Source: Longilinea arvoryzae
GTDB lineage: Bacteria; Chloroflexota; Anaerolineae; Anaerolineales; Anaerolineaceae
DNA: 64,000 nucleotides
Assembly: GCF_001050235.1 (NCBI RefSeq)
Contig: NZ_DF967972.1
Location: forward strand, 2,365,855 to 2,429,854
Reading direction: 5' to 3'
The position numbers and the translations under genes were made by a program. The notes beneath the pieces were generated by a model that ran no database searches, was not told the origin of the DNA, and was given only the letters and a program-made list of their open reading frames with translations. Shown here one piece after another: positions 27,269 to 36,204 of the stretch (its first letter is position 1; the number at the start of each line of letters is the position of its first letter).

Positions 27269-27709
27269 ATGTCAATTCTTTCACCTTTACTGCGCGCGGC
27301 TCGCCGCAAGAGCCCCTGGTTTTACACGGTAAACGCCGGATCGTGCAACGGCTGTGATATCGAGGTGGGGGCAGGCCTGTGTCCGCGTTACGATCCCGAG
27401 CAATTCGGCGGGTTGCGACAGGGCAGTCCCAAGCACGCGGATATCCTGATCGTTACCGGGCCGATCACTTTGCGCACGAAGCAGGCCTTAGTGGATATCT
27501 ACGCTCAAATGCCATCTCCGAAAGTCGTCGTGGCGGTGGGTTCGTGCCCTGCCACGGGCAATGTGTTTACCGGTAGCCCGAGCGTCTGCGCCCCGCTCGA
27601 ATCCTTGATCCCGGTGGACGTTTATGTTCCGGGTTGTCCGCCGCGGCCGCAGGATATCCTGCGCGGTTTGAAACAGGCAGCCCAGTTGCTGGCGGAAAAG
27701 GAGGCCTGA
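27269..27709 (+). CDS. [NiFe] hydrogenase small subunit (NuoB-like)
   Basis: 146 aa from the ATG at 27269, with AGGAG upstream. Carries the proximal 4Fe-4S site: NAGSCNGCDIEV, a Cys in VAVGSCPATGN, and VYVPGCPPRPQDILRGL. This is the short group 4/complex I form without a signal peptide. It passes electrons between the ferredoxin-like subunit and the NiFe site of the large subunit. Confidence 0.95.
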   Translation: MSILSPLLRAARRKSPWFYTVNAGSCNGCDIEVGAGLCPRYDPEQFGGLRQGSPKHADILIVTGPITLRTKQALVDIYAQMPSPKVVVAVGSCPATGNVFTGSPSVCAPLESLIPVDVYVPGCPPRPQDILRGLKQAAQLLAEKEA

Positions 27710-27712
27710 GAT

Positions 27713-28621
27713 ATGAATACGATTGGCTCTTTCCTCCTGGCTGTGCTGGTCTGGCCTGGACTGATCGTGAGCGCTTTACTGGGTTGGACTTACCTTTGGA
27801 TGGGTCGTAAATTGACGGCCCGCCTGCAAGGACGCCAGGGCCCGCCTTTCTTCCAGCCGTTCTTCGATTTCGTCAAGCTGGCCGGCAAGAAGACGATCGT
27901 TCCGGTGGGCGTCAATCCCGGGTTGTTCTACGGGTTGCCTCTGGTAGCTGTGCTGGGCGTGGTGTTTGCACTGGCGCTGCTTCCACTTCCCGGAAATCTC
28001 ACGCCGTCTTTTTCCGGCGACTTGATCCTGGTGGTGTATCTGCTCGAAATGCCGGGAATCTGCACGGTGCTGGCCGGTTATGCAAGCCGTTCGTTATACG
28101 GCCAGGTCAGCGCTTCGCGTGAAGCGGTGATGCTGCTGGGCTACAACCTGCCTTTCCTGGCAGCCCTGATCGCCCTGGCAGTGCAGGCTGGCAGTTTCGA
28201 GCTGGCCAAGATTGCAGCCGCACCGTGGTCTCCGGTTCATATTCTGGCCGGACTCGCGTTCCTGATCTCGATCCCGGCTCGTATCCGCTCGAATCCCTTC
28301 TCCATCCCCAACGCCGAACAGGAAATCGTCGCCGGTGCGACGACCGAGTTCAACGGCTTACCGCTGGCTCTGTTCGAACTGGCTCACGGCATGGAGCTGG
28401 TCGGAATGCTCGGACTGTTTGCCGCGCTGTTCTTCCCGAGCCTCATCAGCGGCGGCCTGGGACTGGTCTGGTATGTGCTGATCAGCCTGGTGCTGGTCGT
28501 CTTGGTGACCGTACTGGCGGTGAGTACAGCTCGCCTGCGGTTGAATCAAGCGTTCCGCTTCTACTGGCTGTGGGGCGCGTTGACGGCTGTCGCTGCCTTT
28601 GCGGCTGCCGTAATCTGGTAA
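27713..28621 (+). CDS. Hydrogenase membrane anchor subunit (NuoH/HycD-like)
   Basis: 302 aa with about eight transmembrane helices. NuoH-like blocks include GRKLTARLQGRQGPPFFQPFFDFVKLAGKK at the start of the first loop and FSIPNAEQEIVAGATTEFNGLPLALFELAHGMEL, with the acidic residues near the quinone-like cavity of complex I. It couples the soluble arm to the antiporter subunits. The gene starts three bases after its neighbour. Confidence 0.93.
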   Translation: MNTIGSFLLAVLVWPGLIVSALLGWTYLWMGRKLTARLQGRQGPPFFQPFFDFVKLAGKKTIVPVGVNPGLFYGLPLVAVLGVVFALALLPLPGNLTPSFSGDLILVVYLLEMPGICTVLAGYASRSLYGQVSASREAVMLLGYNLPFLAALIALAVQAGSFELAKIAAAPWSPVHILAGLAFLISIPARIRSNPFSIPNAEQEIVAGATTEFNGLPLALFELAHGMELVGMLGLFAALFFPSLISGGLGLVWYVLISLVLVVLVTVLAVSTARLRLNQAFRFYWLWGALTAVAAFAAAVIW

Positions 28622-28648
28622 TCCTCAGCCGTGAGAACGGAGGTAAAA

Positions 28649-29218
28649 ATGGGGATTTGGAAAATCCTGAAGCAAAATCTGGCCGGTGGGTCGCGCACCC
28701 TGCGTCCCGAACAGGCCGTTGAATATCCGCAGCATTTTCGTGGCGCCCTGCTGCATAATACCAATCATTGTACCGGCTGCGGAACCTGCGCCTACGTGTG
28801 CTCACCGGGCGCGATCGTGATCGAAAATCGCGAACCCGCCGGCCTGGTGTGGAACTACAACGCCGCGCAATGCACCTATTGCGGCCGGTGTGTCGAGTAC
28901 TGCACGACGACGGCCCTGTCTTTCGATCAAAAACCGACCAAAATCAACAGCGATCTGGCGGCCTTCAAGGTACATCACGCGGTCGAAATGGTCCAATGCA
29001 GTCGCTGCAAGACGCCCTTTGTGCCGCTGCCGGCCCCGGTTCTGGTGAAGTTGTACGGCGATCCGCTGCCGGAGGAAATTCAAAACATCCGATTCTTATG
29101 CGAAAAGTGCCGCAAGAAGGTGGCGACGCGCCATCTCAAGGAAGCTTCGCGCGGTCAGATGGCACGCCGGGGATCCGATTTGATTTCAACCAGGAAAGCG
29201 GAGGAAAGTAAAGAATGA
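28649..29218 (+). CDS. Hydrogenase 4Fe-4S subunit (NuoI/HycF-like)
   Basis: 189 aa from the ATG at 28649 with GGAGG upstream. Two 4Fe-4S motifs, CTGCGTCAYVCSPGAI and CTYCGRCVEYCTTTAL, form the electron entry from ferredoxin. A C-terminal pair CSRCKTPF and CEKCRKK looks like a zinc-ribbon-type extra domain. The stop overlaps the next start by 4 bp (ATGA). Confidence 0.93.
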   Translation: MGIWKILKQNLAGGSRTLRPEQAVEYPQHFRGALLHNTNHCTGCGTCAYVCSPGAIVIENREPAGLVWNYNAAQCTYCGRCVEYCTTTALSFDQKPTKINSDLAAFKVHHAVEMVQCSRCKTPFVPLPAPVLVKLYGDPLPEEIQNIRFLCEKCRKKVATRHLKEASRGQMARRGSDLISTRKAEESKE

Positions 29219-29640
29219 CAGCCCCAATAGTAAGCTTAGAGAAACTGTCTTCCGCTTCAGGCTGGACCCTTGTGCACGGCGTCTGGATCATTACGCTGGC
29301 CGGCGGCGAAATCGTTGCGGCGGTTTCACAGATGCTCGCCCAAAAAGCGCGCCTGATGGGCATTACGGCCCGGGCGATGGGTGATGAGACGCAATTGAGC
29401 TATAACTTCTCGTTTCAAGATGAGATTTGCAGCCTCAAGGTCATGACTCAGAGCCAGCACATGCCATCGGTCACCCCGCTCACGCCTGCGGCGAACTGGG
29501 CAGAACGCGAAGCGCAGGACCTCTTCAGCGTCACCTTCGACGGTCACCCCGCGCCGCGCCGTTTGATCCTCCCGTCCCCATTGGCGACCGGAATTTTCCG
29601 GCAACCGGGCGGCAGCGATAGCAAGAAGCAACAGGCATAG
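29215..29640 (+). CDS. Hydrogenase subunit, NuoC-like
   Basis: 141 aa. The C-terminal block NWAEREAQDLFSVTFDGHPAPRRLILP matches the 30-kDa/NuoC signature (WxEREVxDLFGIxFxGHP). The gene overlaps the ferredoxin subunit by 4 bp. It links the large subunit to the ferredoxin subunit; no cofactor is expected. Confidence 0.9.
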   Translation: MTAPIVSLEKLSSASGWTLVHGVWIITLAGGEIVAAVSQMLAQKARLMGITARAMGDETQLSYNFSFQDEICSLKVMTQSQHMPSVTPLTPAANWAEREAQDLFSVTFDGHPAPRRLILPSPLATGIFRQPGGSDSKKQQA

Positions 29641-29655
29641 CCAGGAGAGAATAGC

Positions 29656-30735
29656 ATGCCATATACCATCCCGATTGGACCTTATCACCCGGCACTGGAA
29701 GAGCCCTATAAATTGAGCGTGACCTGCAAGGGTGAAATTATTGAGAAAGCGGATATCGAAATTGGTTTCAGCTTCCGCTCGATCGAACTGCTGGCGCAAC
29801 GGCGCAACTACATCCAGGATTTAACCCTGGTGGAACGGGTTTGCGGCATTTGCTCGAGTGTGCATACGGCCACGCTGGCGATGGCGGCCGAAAAGCTGGC
29901 TGGCATCGAAGTGCCCGCCCGCGGCAGGTATATCCGCACCATCATGCTGGAGTTGGAACGCCTGCACTCCCATTTGTTGTGGGCCGGCATCGGCGCCGAG
30001 GTTCTGGGCTACCAGACCGTGTTTATGGAAGCCTTCAACCTGCGCGAACGCGTGATGGACCTACTGGAACGCGTCTCCGGCAATCGCGTGCATTATGCCG
30101 CCAACGCGATCGGCGGTGTGAATTTCGACCTGACCGAACCGGATGTCGTGCTTGGGGTCGTGCGCGAGATCAAGGATAAACTGGCCAACGTTATCGTTCC
30201 GGCCTTTATGGAGTCAATCACCCTCAAAGGGCGCGTGACCGAAGTCGGTCCGCTCTCCAAAGAAGATGCGCTTGCCTATGGGGCAGTGGGCCCGCTGGCG
30301 CGCGCGTCAGGGTTGGCGACGGATATCCGTCAGGACCGGCCTTACGCGGCCTACCAGGAACTGGGCTTCAAGATCGTTACCGCTGAAGGCGGAGATGTCA
30401 AAGCCCGGATTGTGGTGCGCGCCATGGAAATGCTCGAAAGCGTGCGTTTGATCGAGGCTGCCCTGGAGAATCTTCCGACCGGGCCGGTACGGATCGCAGA
30501 TCACTTCCCGGTGATTCCGGCCGGCGAAGTCGTGATGAATTCGGAAGCCCCCCGCGGTGAGTTGTTCTACCATCTGGTTTCGGATGGCAGCGATATTCCC
30601 CAGCGTTTGAAGATCCGCACGCCATCGTACGTGAATATCCCGGCCATCCAGGCCATGGTGCACGGTCAGCATCTGGCGGATCTCCCGATCATCCAGGCAT
30701 CCGCTGATCCCTGCTGTTCGTGCACGGACCGGTAA
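29656..30735 (+). CDS. Group 4 [NiFe] hydrogenase large subunit
   Basis: 359 aa. NuoD-like, but both NiFe ligand pairs are present: ERVCGICSSVH (Cys63 and Cys66) and, at the very end, DPCCSCTDR (Cys353 and Cys356). This separates it from complex I NuoD. The protein stops right after this motif, so no C-terminal peptide needs removal. It produces or uses H2, and with the antiporter-like subunits should conserve energy from ferredoxin oxidation. The subgroup within group 4 needs a phylogeny. No hyp maturation genes lie in the window. Confidence 0.95.
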   Translation: MPYTIPIGPYHPALEEPYKLSVTCKGEIIEKADIEIGFSFRSIELLAQRRNYIQDLTLVERVCGICSSVHTATLAMAAEKLAGIEVPARGRYIRTIMLELERLHSHLLWAGIGAEVLGYQTVFMEAFNLRERVMDLLERVSGNRVHYAANAIGGVNFDLTEPDVVLGVVREIKDKLANVIVPAFMESITLKGRVTEVGPLSKEDALAYGAVGPLARASGLATDIRQDRPYAAYQELGFKIVTAEGGDVKARIVVRAMEMLESVRLIEAALENLPTGPVRIADHFPVIPAGEVVMNSEAPRGELFYHLVSDGSDIPQRLKIRTPSYVNIPAIQAMVHGQHLADLPIIQASADPCCSCTDR

Positions 30736-30807
30736 TCGATCCGCACCGACATTTTCTCCTCGCCTGGGAATAGGTTCGTCCCCCGACCGGGTTCCTGGCG
30801 AAGACTG

Positions 30808-30858
30808 GCACCCTCGCGTTTTGAGTCATTCAACGAAGCACCCCGCGAGGGTGCTTTA
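30808..30858 (+). terminator. Terminator of the hydrogenase operon
   Basis: GCACCCTCGCG (30808-30818) and CGCGAGGGTGC (30844-30854), 11-bp perfect stem with a 25-base loop, followed by TTTATT. Confidence 0.75.
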
Positions 30859-30870
30859 TTGATCCGATTA

Positions 30871-30961
30871 ATGCAAATGTCACCCAAAATGGGGAAATAC
30901 GTTTGCATCTCCCTTCGCTTCCAATGATACAATTAGGATAGCCATCCTAATAGAATAGGAT
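30871..30961. promoter_or_regulatory. Regulatory region of moaA with several inverted repeats
   Basis: ATGCAAA (30871-30877) is mirrored by TTTGCAT (30902-30908). Then comes the perfect dyad TTAGGAT-AGCC-ATCCTAA (30933-30950), whose right arm also pairs with TAGGAT (30956-30961), just before the ATG. The last dyad resembles DtxR/IdeR-type boxes in outline. No clear ribosome site is present. Confidence 0.5.
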
Positions 30962-30965
30962 TATT

Positions 30966-31952
30966 ATGCTTATCGATACCATTGGTCGAAAGATCACTTA
31001 TTTACGAGTGTCCGTCACAGATCGGTGCAATTTCCGGTGCGTCTATTGCCAGCCTCCGGAAGGCGCGCAATGGAAATCCCATGAAGAAATCCTTCGCTAT
31101 GAGGAAATTGCCGAGATCGTTGGCGTTATGGCGGCTGAGGGCGTGCATGCGGTGCGTTTGACCGGCGGTGAACCCTTGGTTCGCCCGTATTTAGCCAACC
31201 TGGTGCGCATGCTGGCAGCCATACCGGGCATCGACGACATCAGCCTGACGACCAATGGTTTCTTATTGGAACAACAGGCTGCCGAGCTGGCTGAGGCCGG
31301 TCTGAAACGAATCAACGTCAGCCTGGATACGATGAAACCGGAATTGTTCAAGCGCATCACGCGCGTGGGCACTATCGATCAAGTGATGCGGGGTCTGGAT
31401 GCGGCCGAGAAATCCGGTTTGACCCCCATTAAAATCAACATGGTGGTTATGCGCGGGATCAATGATGATGAGATTGTTCCGATGGCCCGCCTGAGCCTCA
31501 ACCACCCCTGGAACGTGCGCTACATCGAATTGATGCCCATTGGAAACCAGTCCCCCTGGGGCGATGGTTTCCCGGCTCCTTCCTCTATGTATTACCCCAT
31601 TCAGGATATCCGCGACCAGCTTGAACCGCTGGGGCTCCAGGAAGTCCATGGAAAAAGCGGCAACGGCCCCGCGAAGGAATACCGTTTGGACGGCGGGCTC
31701 GGGCGCATTGGAATGATCGCGGCCATTGGCGAAGCCTTCTGCGGCGACTGCAATCGCCTGCGCCTGACAGCGGACGGTTTCTTGCGGCCGTGTCTGATGA
31801 GTGACTGGGAAGTCAATATTAAAGAGGCGCTACGCGCCGGTAAACCCATTCTCCCTTTGATCCAACAGACGGTCGAGGCAAAACCTCTCGGGCATGAACT
31901 GGCCCACCGTCCCGCGCCAGAGGGACGCTGTATGATGCAAATAGGCGGTTAG
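30966..31952 (+). CDS. moaA: GTP 3',8-cyclase (molybdenum/tungsten cofactor biosynthesis)
   Basis: 328 aa. Radical SAM enzyme: CNFRCVYC binds the first 4Fe-4S, RLTGGEPLVRP binds SAM, and FCGDCNRLRLTADGFLRPC (CxxCx13C) binds the second cluster that holds GTP. It ends in Gly-Gly (MMQIGG), required in MoaA. It makes the first intermediate of the pterin cofactor that AOR needs, which explains its place after the AOR/hydrogenase operon. Complete. Confidence 0.97.
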   Translation: MLIDTIGRKITYLRVSVTDRCNFRCVYCQPPEGAQWKSHEEILRYEEIAEIVGVMAAEGVHAVRLTGGEPLVRPYLANLVRMLAAIPGIDDISLTTNGFLLEQQAAELAEAGLKRINVSLDTMKPELFKRITRVGTIDQVMRGLDAAEKSGLTPIKINMVVMRGINDDEIVPMARLSLNHPWNVRYIELMPIGNQSPWGDGFPAPSSMYYPIQDIRDQLEPLGLQEVHGKSGNGPAKEYRLDGGLGRIGMIAAIGEAFCGDCNRLRLTADGFLRPCLMSDWEVNIKEALRAGKPILPLIQQTVEAKPLGHELAHRPAPEGRCMMQIGG

Positions 31953-31964
31953 GCAAGTGAACCC

Positions 31965-32636
31965 ATGGAAACCTCGATTACACGAATTGTGCTGGTAGAA
32001 GATCACCAGATCGTGCGCGAGGGAACCCGTCAACTGCTCGAGCAGGTGCCGGATTTTCGCGTTGTCGGCGAAGCTGCAGATGGATTGGAATCGATTGGAC
32101 TGGTGGAACGCCTCCAACCGGATGTCGTCATCATGGATATTCGGCTGCCTCGCATGAACGGCATCGAGGCGACCCAGATCATCAAAGAACGCTTTCCGGA
32201 TGTGGAAATCATCATCCTCTCGGCTTATGAGGATGATTGCTATATCTTCCCGCTGTTGGAAAAGGGAGCCAGTGGTTACCTGCTCAAGACATCCAGCGGG
32301 AAGGAACTGGAACATGCCATCCGAACCGTGCGGATGGGGGAGACTGCCCTAGATCCGCGCATCGCGCACAAGGTTGTGCAGCGTATCAATCGCCGTCAGC
32401 TCTATCGGAGCGCTGAGATGCAGGAGGGCTTGACCCAACGTGAAATGGAGGTCCTCCGGGCGGCTGCGCAGGGGAAGAGCAACAAGGAAATCGCAATCTT
32501 CCTTTCGATCAGCGCCGGAACCGTTCAGGTGCATTTCCGCAACATCTTTGAAAAATTAGGCGTCACCAGCCGGACAGAGGCCGTAACCAACGCAATCGGC
32601 AAAGGGTGGATCTCTCTTGACGAAAATGAGAGATAA
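31965..32636 (+). CDS. NarL/FixJ-type response regulator
   Basis: 223 aa. Receiver with VLVEDHQIV, phospho-acceptor Asp in DVVIMDIRLPRMNG, Thr/Ser position in ILSAYED and Lys in LLKTS. C-terminal LuxR HTH: LTQREMEVLRAAAQGKSNKEIAIFLSISAGTVQVHFRNIFEKLGV. Its end overlaps the start of the sensor kinase gene, so the two form a pair. Targets unknown; the neighbouring moaA and hydrogenase genes are candidates by position. Confidence 0.95.
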   Translation: METSITRIVLVEDHQIVREGTRQLLEQVPDFRVVGEAADGLESIGLVERLQPDVVIMDIRLPRMNGIEATQIIKERFPDVEIIILSAYEDDCYIFPLLEKGASGYLLKTSSGKELEHAIRTVRMGETALDPRIAHKVVQRINRRQLYRSAEMQEGLTQREMEVLRAAAQGKSNKEIAIFLSISAGTVQVHFRNIFEKLGVTSRTEAVTNAIGKGWISLDENER

Positions 32637-34392
32637 ACACTGGCTGTACGAAATCCGTTTTCAAAACCGGGTGATTCTCATTACGCTTCTGCCGGTGATT
32701 GCCCTCACCCTGGTCAGTATTTTGATTGCCATCGTTGCCTATCAAAGTCTGACTCGCAATCTGGTCCTGGATCGCAACACGGGATTGGTCAAGGTGGCCG
32801 CCAATAGCGTTACGCAGGAATTCGACAACCAGCTCACCCTTCTTCAATCCACAGCGGATGCGCTGTCGCAGCATCTGGGCGATGTGCCGGCTCAGCAAGC
32901 CTTACTGGAAAACTGGGAACCCCTGCTGCGAAGTTTTGAGGGGGGCATCAATTTCCTGGACACGGATGGATACGCCGTTGCGGCGACCTCGGCTGCAAAG
33001 TCCCGCCTGGGACTCAACTATGCCTTTCGTTCGTACTATCAGCAGGCCTGGGAGCAAAAAGCCCCCGTTTTTTCACCGTTTATTTCAGAAGTACCCTCAG
33101 GTTCGCCGGCCGTTGTCATCGCAGTGCCGGTGTTTCAAGACAGCCAGATGCAGGGCCTGCTCATCGGGGTGCTTTTTGTTGAAAAGCATCTATGGCCTGA
33201 GGTAATACAGGATCTGCAGGCAAACGTGGGCGCTCAGGCCTTCCTGATCGATTCACAGGGGACCATTCTTTACCACCCTCAAAAGGATTTGATCGGAACG
33301 AAGTTGAAGGATGATCCGGTATTGCGTGAGATGCAAAGCTCATCTCAAGCCCTGAGCCGGTTGGATAATTCAGATGGAGACGGCGGGAGGGTGATTTCTT
33401 ACGCGCCGATCAGTGCCATGGGTTGGGGCATCATGATGACCGAACCCTGGAGTCAATTGATGCAGCCGGCGCGACCCTATCTGTATATCATCCCTGGATT
33501 GATGCTGGTCGGACTTCTATTTAGCGTCGTTCTGTTATTGTGGATGCTGCAACGAAATATCTCGCCTTTATCCCGACTCCTGAAAGAAACCCAGAACGTC
33601 GCCGAGGGAGGTGAGTTTCACGACGTGCCGATTGCCGGACCGCCGGAAATCACCCTTCTGCTCACCACCTTCAACCGGATGATGTCCATCCAAAAGGAAC
33701 AACGCGAATCATTGCGAAAGTACGCAATGAAAATTCTGGAAACCCAGGAAGAAGAACGCAAACGAATTTCGCGCGAACTGCACGATGAAACCGTGCAGGA
33801 CCTGGTGGGCTTATCCCAGCGGCTCGAATTATGCCACACGGCCATCGTAAAGGATCCCCAAGCCGCACGAATCCGCTTGCGCGAACTCCAGACGCTGATC
33901 AACCGCGCCATTATCGATGTGCGGCGCATGAGCAATGATCTCCGCCCGCTGATTCTGGAGGACCTGGGATTGGCGGCGGCGGCGCGAATGATGTGTAGAG
34001 CGCTCGAACAGGATTTGCCGACCGCGGAAGTCGACTTTGAGGTCATCGGGCCGTCTTATCGATTGCCCTCCGAGCTGGAATTGGTGACCTTCCGGGTGAT
34101 CCAGGAAGGTCTAAATAACATTCGCAAGCACGCCCGCAGCGCCACCCATATTGAGGTGACAATCGAATTTAAAGAAGATGACCTCGAAGCCAGGATCATC
34201 GATAATGGACCTGGCTTCGAGGTCGTTAAGCCCGCAAATTTGATGCAGCAGGGGCACCTGGGCCTGGCGGGCATGGCTGAGCGGATTTCGCTGTTCGACG
34301 GCTCTCTGGAGATTATTTCCACGCCCGGCGCAGGATGCTGTGTCAAGCTCCTGCTGCCTTATTCGCCCGCCAATCAGGCCGTGCCGAACTGA
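32617..34392 (+). CDS. Sensor histidine kinase, Cache-HAMP-HisKA_3
   Basis: 591 aa (TTG at 32617; an ATG at 32626 is an alternative). TM1 near residues 18-40, then an extracellular double-Cache-like sensor (to about residue 280: [52 protein letters not shown]), TM2 near 290-310 and HAMP. The HisKA_3 box [22 protein letters not shown] carries the phospho-acceptor His, and the ATPase has [26 protein letters not shown] and GHLGLAGM. It pairs with the response regulator it overlaps. Its 3' end overlaps the convergent upp gene by 19 bp. Confidence 0.94.
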   Translation: MTKMRDKHWLYEIRFQNRVILITLLPVIALTLVSILIAIVAYQSLTRNLVLDRNTGLVKVAANSVTQEFDNQLTLLQSTADALSQHLGDVPAQQALLENWEPLLRSFEGGINFLDTDGYAVAATSAAKSRLGLNYAFRSYYQQAWEQKAPVFSPFISEVPSGSPAVVIAVPVFQDSQMQGLLIGVLFVEKHLWPEVIQDLQANVGAQAFLIDSQGTILYHPQKDLIGTKLKDDPVLREMQSSSQALSRLDNSDGDGGRVISYAPISAMGWGIMMTEPWSQLMQPARPYLYIIPGLMLVGLLFSVVLLLWMLQRNISPLSRLLKETQNVAEGGEFHDVPIAGPPEITLLLTTFNRMMSIQKEQRESLRKYAMKILETQEEERKRISRELHDETVQDLVGLSQRLELCHTAIVKDPQAARIRLRELQTLINRAIIDVRRMSNDLRPLILEDLGLAAAARMMCRALEQDLPTAEVDFEVIGPSYRLPSELELVTFRVIQEGLNNIRKHARSATHIEVTIEFKEDDLEARIIDNGPGFEVVKPANLMQQGHLGLAGMAERISLFDGSLEIISTPGAGCCVKLLLPYSPANQAVPN

Positions 34393-35000
34393 CGATCGCC
34401 TGCATCGCCAAGGCCGGGGACGATGTATCCTTTTTCATTCAGGTGGTCATCGATGGCGGCCAGATAAATCGGCACATCCGGATGCTGGCGCTGCATCAAG
34501 GCAATCCCTTCGGGCGCGCCGATCAATCCGACGAACTTGATTTTGGAAACACCCCACCGTTTCAGCACTTCCACGGTCGCGGTGGCTGAGCCGCCGGTTG
34601 CCAGCATGGGATCCAGGATCAGGCAGACGGAAACGGTCGGTTCGATGGGTAATTTATTATAATATTCGACCGGTTTGAGGGTTTTTTCATCCCGATACAG
34701 GCCAATATGCCAGACTTCGGCGGAGGGCATGAGCTCCCAAAAGCCTTCCACCATTCCCAGACCGGCGCGTAAGATCGGAACCAAACCAATTTTTTCCTTT
34801 AATTGAGCCGCCCTGGTGATCGCGAGCGGCGTTTGCACGTCGACAGGGGTGGTGACCAGGTCGGCTGTAGCCTCATAGGCGAGTAAACCCGCGATTTCAC
34901 GCACCAGCTCACGGAACTTCTTGGGTTCTGTGGCGACGTCGCGCAACTTGCTGAGTTTATGAGCAATCAGCGGGTGGGGTGAAACATAGACATTGGACAT
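34374..35000 (-). CDS. upp: Uracil phosphoribosyltransferase
   Basis: 208 aa from the ATG at 35000 with GGAGA upstream. Salvage of uracil to UMP with PRPP. Key segments: [23 protein letters not shown], the PRPP loop [22 protein letters not shown] and the uracil-binding C-terminus [17 protein letters not shown]. Full length. Promoter -10 TATAAT (35039-35034, minus) lies 33 bp upstream, divergent from ruvB. Confidence 0.97.
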   Translation of the reverse strand: MSNVYVSPHPLIAHKLSKLRDVATEPKKFRELVREIAGLLAYEATADLVTTPVDVQTPLAITRAAQLKEKIGLVPILRAGLGMVEGFWELMPSAEVWHIGLYRDEKTLKPVEYYNKLPIEPTVSVCLILDPMLATGGSATATVEVLKRWGVSKIKFVGLIGAPEGIALMQRQHPDVPIYLAAIDDHLNEKGYIVPGLGDAGDRQFGTA

Positions 35001-35058
35001 ATCAGTCTCCAATCGGATAGAATGCTGGCCCAATTATAGTCGCTTTATACAGATAAGG

Positions 35059-35064
35059 TATAAT
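35059..35064 (+). promoter_or_regulatory. -10 element of ruvB
   Basis: TATAAT ends 7 bases before the ruvB ATG, and no ribosome site is present, which suggests a leaderless transcript. The -35 is weak. Confidence 0.55.
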
Positions 35065-35071
35065 TCAACCC

Positions 35072-36100
35072 ATGAGTGAATCCCCAAAGCGTGTCATTTC
35101 CCCCGATCCTCGGCCCGACGACCGTTTGGATCAGGCATTGCGGCCGCGAAAGCTGGCGGAGATTATTGGTCAGGACCAGATCTGTGAGAATCTCGCAATT
35201 TTGATCGACGCTGCGCGTAAACGCAACGAGCCGTTGGATCATGTGCTGTTTTATGGGCCGCCAGGCCTGGGAAAAACCACCCTGGCCAACGTGCTGGCCA
35301 ACGAAATGGGCGTCAATATCAAGGTCACGGCTGGTCCGGCCGTGGAACGCGCCGGCGACTTGGCCGCCATTCTCACCAATTTGCACGCCGGGGACATTCT
35401 TTTTATCGATGAAATCCACCGCCTGGGGAAGGCTGTCGAAGAGGTGCTGTATCCGGCCATGGAAGATTATGCGCTGGATATCGTCATCGGCAAGGGACCC
35501 TCGGCGCGCTCGATCCGCTTGAAATTACCACGCTTCACCGTCGTTGGCGCCACCACACGGCTTGCTTTGTTGAGCTCGCCGCTGCGGGCGCGGTTTGGGG
35601 CAGTCTACCGCCTGGATTATTACGATCCGGCCGCCATGAAAAAAATCGTCGACCGGGCGGCGAAAATGCTCAATGTGCCCAGCCAGGACGGCGGCATCGA
35701 AGAAGTGGCCCGACGCGCGCGCGGCACACCCCGCATCGCCTTGCGCCTGTTGCGCCGGGTGCGCGATTTCGCCCAGGTGCGCGCGGACGGGGTGATCGAC
35801 CGCGATGTGGCCAACCAGGCCTTGAACCTGTTAAATATCGACCCGCTTGGATTGGATGAGGTGGATCAACGGGTGTTGATGACCATCATCCAGAAGTACA
35901 ATGGCGGGCCGGTTGGTTTGAATACCATCGCGGCCTCGATCAGCGAGGAATCGGACACGATCATGGACGTGGTCGAGCCTTACCTGCTCCAGTTGGGCTT
36001 TATCGACCGCACGCCTCAAGGTCGGGTCGCCACCCGGGCCGCCTACGATCATTTCGGGCTGGCCTTCCCCGAGGAAACGCAGCAACCGCGCCTGATCTGA
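35072..36100 (+). CDS. ruvB: Holliday junction branch-migration helicase RuvB
   Basis: 342 aa AAA+ ATPase. [21 protein letters not shown], Walker [12 protein letters not shown], Walker [11 protein letters not shown], sensor 1 [19 protein letters not shown] and the winged-helix C-terminus [29 protein letters not shown] with RTPQGR are all present. Works with RuvA (not in window) on recombination intermediates. No GAAC-N4-GTTC box is seen upstream. Confidence 0.98.
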   Translation: MSESPKRVISPDPRPDDRLDQALRPRKLAEIIGQDQICENLAILIDAARKRNEPLDHVLFYGPPGLGKTTLANVLANEMGVNIKVTAGPAVERAGDLAAILTNLHAGDILFIDEIHRLGKAVEEVLYPAMEDYALDIVIGKGPSARSIRLKLPRFTVVGATTRLALLSSPLRARFGAVYRLDYYDPAAMKKIVDRAAKMLNVPSQDGGIEEVARRARGTPRIALRLLRRVRDFAQVRADGVIDRDVANQALNLLNIDPLGLDEVDQRVLMTIIQKYNGGPVGLNTIAASISEESDTIMDVVEPYLLQLGFIDRTPQGRVATRAAYDHFGLAFPEETQQPRLI

Positions 36101-36116
36101 AGATTCTTGGCTTGTC

Positions 36117-36146
36117 TTCTTCTTTTTCGTGTATTTCGTGGTCTTT
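36117..36146. repeat. Dispersed repeat of the CGTGTATTTCGTGG type
   Basis: TTCTTTTTCGTGTATTTCGTGGTC is the familiar 'CCACGAAATACACGAAAAAG' dispersed repeat in reverse orientation, similar in style to the CACGGAG repeats near 3 kb. Non-coding. Confidence 0.5.
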
Positions 36147-36204
36147 TTACTTGTTTGACTGCGATTATTCTTTGATCGAATAATGAAGGGTCATTTGCAA
36201 TTGT

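Noticed and set aside
29656..30735. Complex I NuoD rather than hydrogenase
   Set aside because: Both CxxC nickel ligand motifs (CGIC and DPCCSC) are present, which NuoD lacks.
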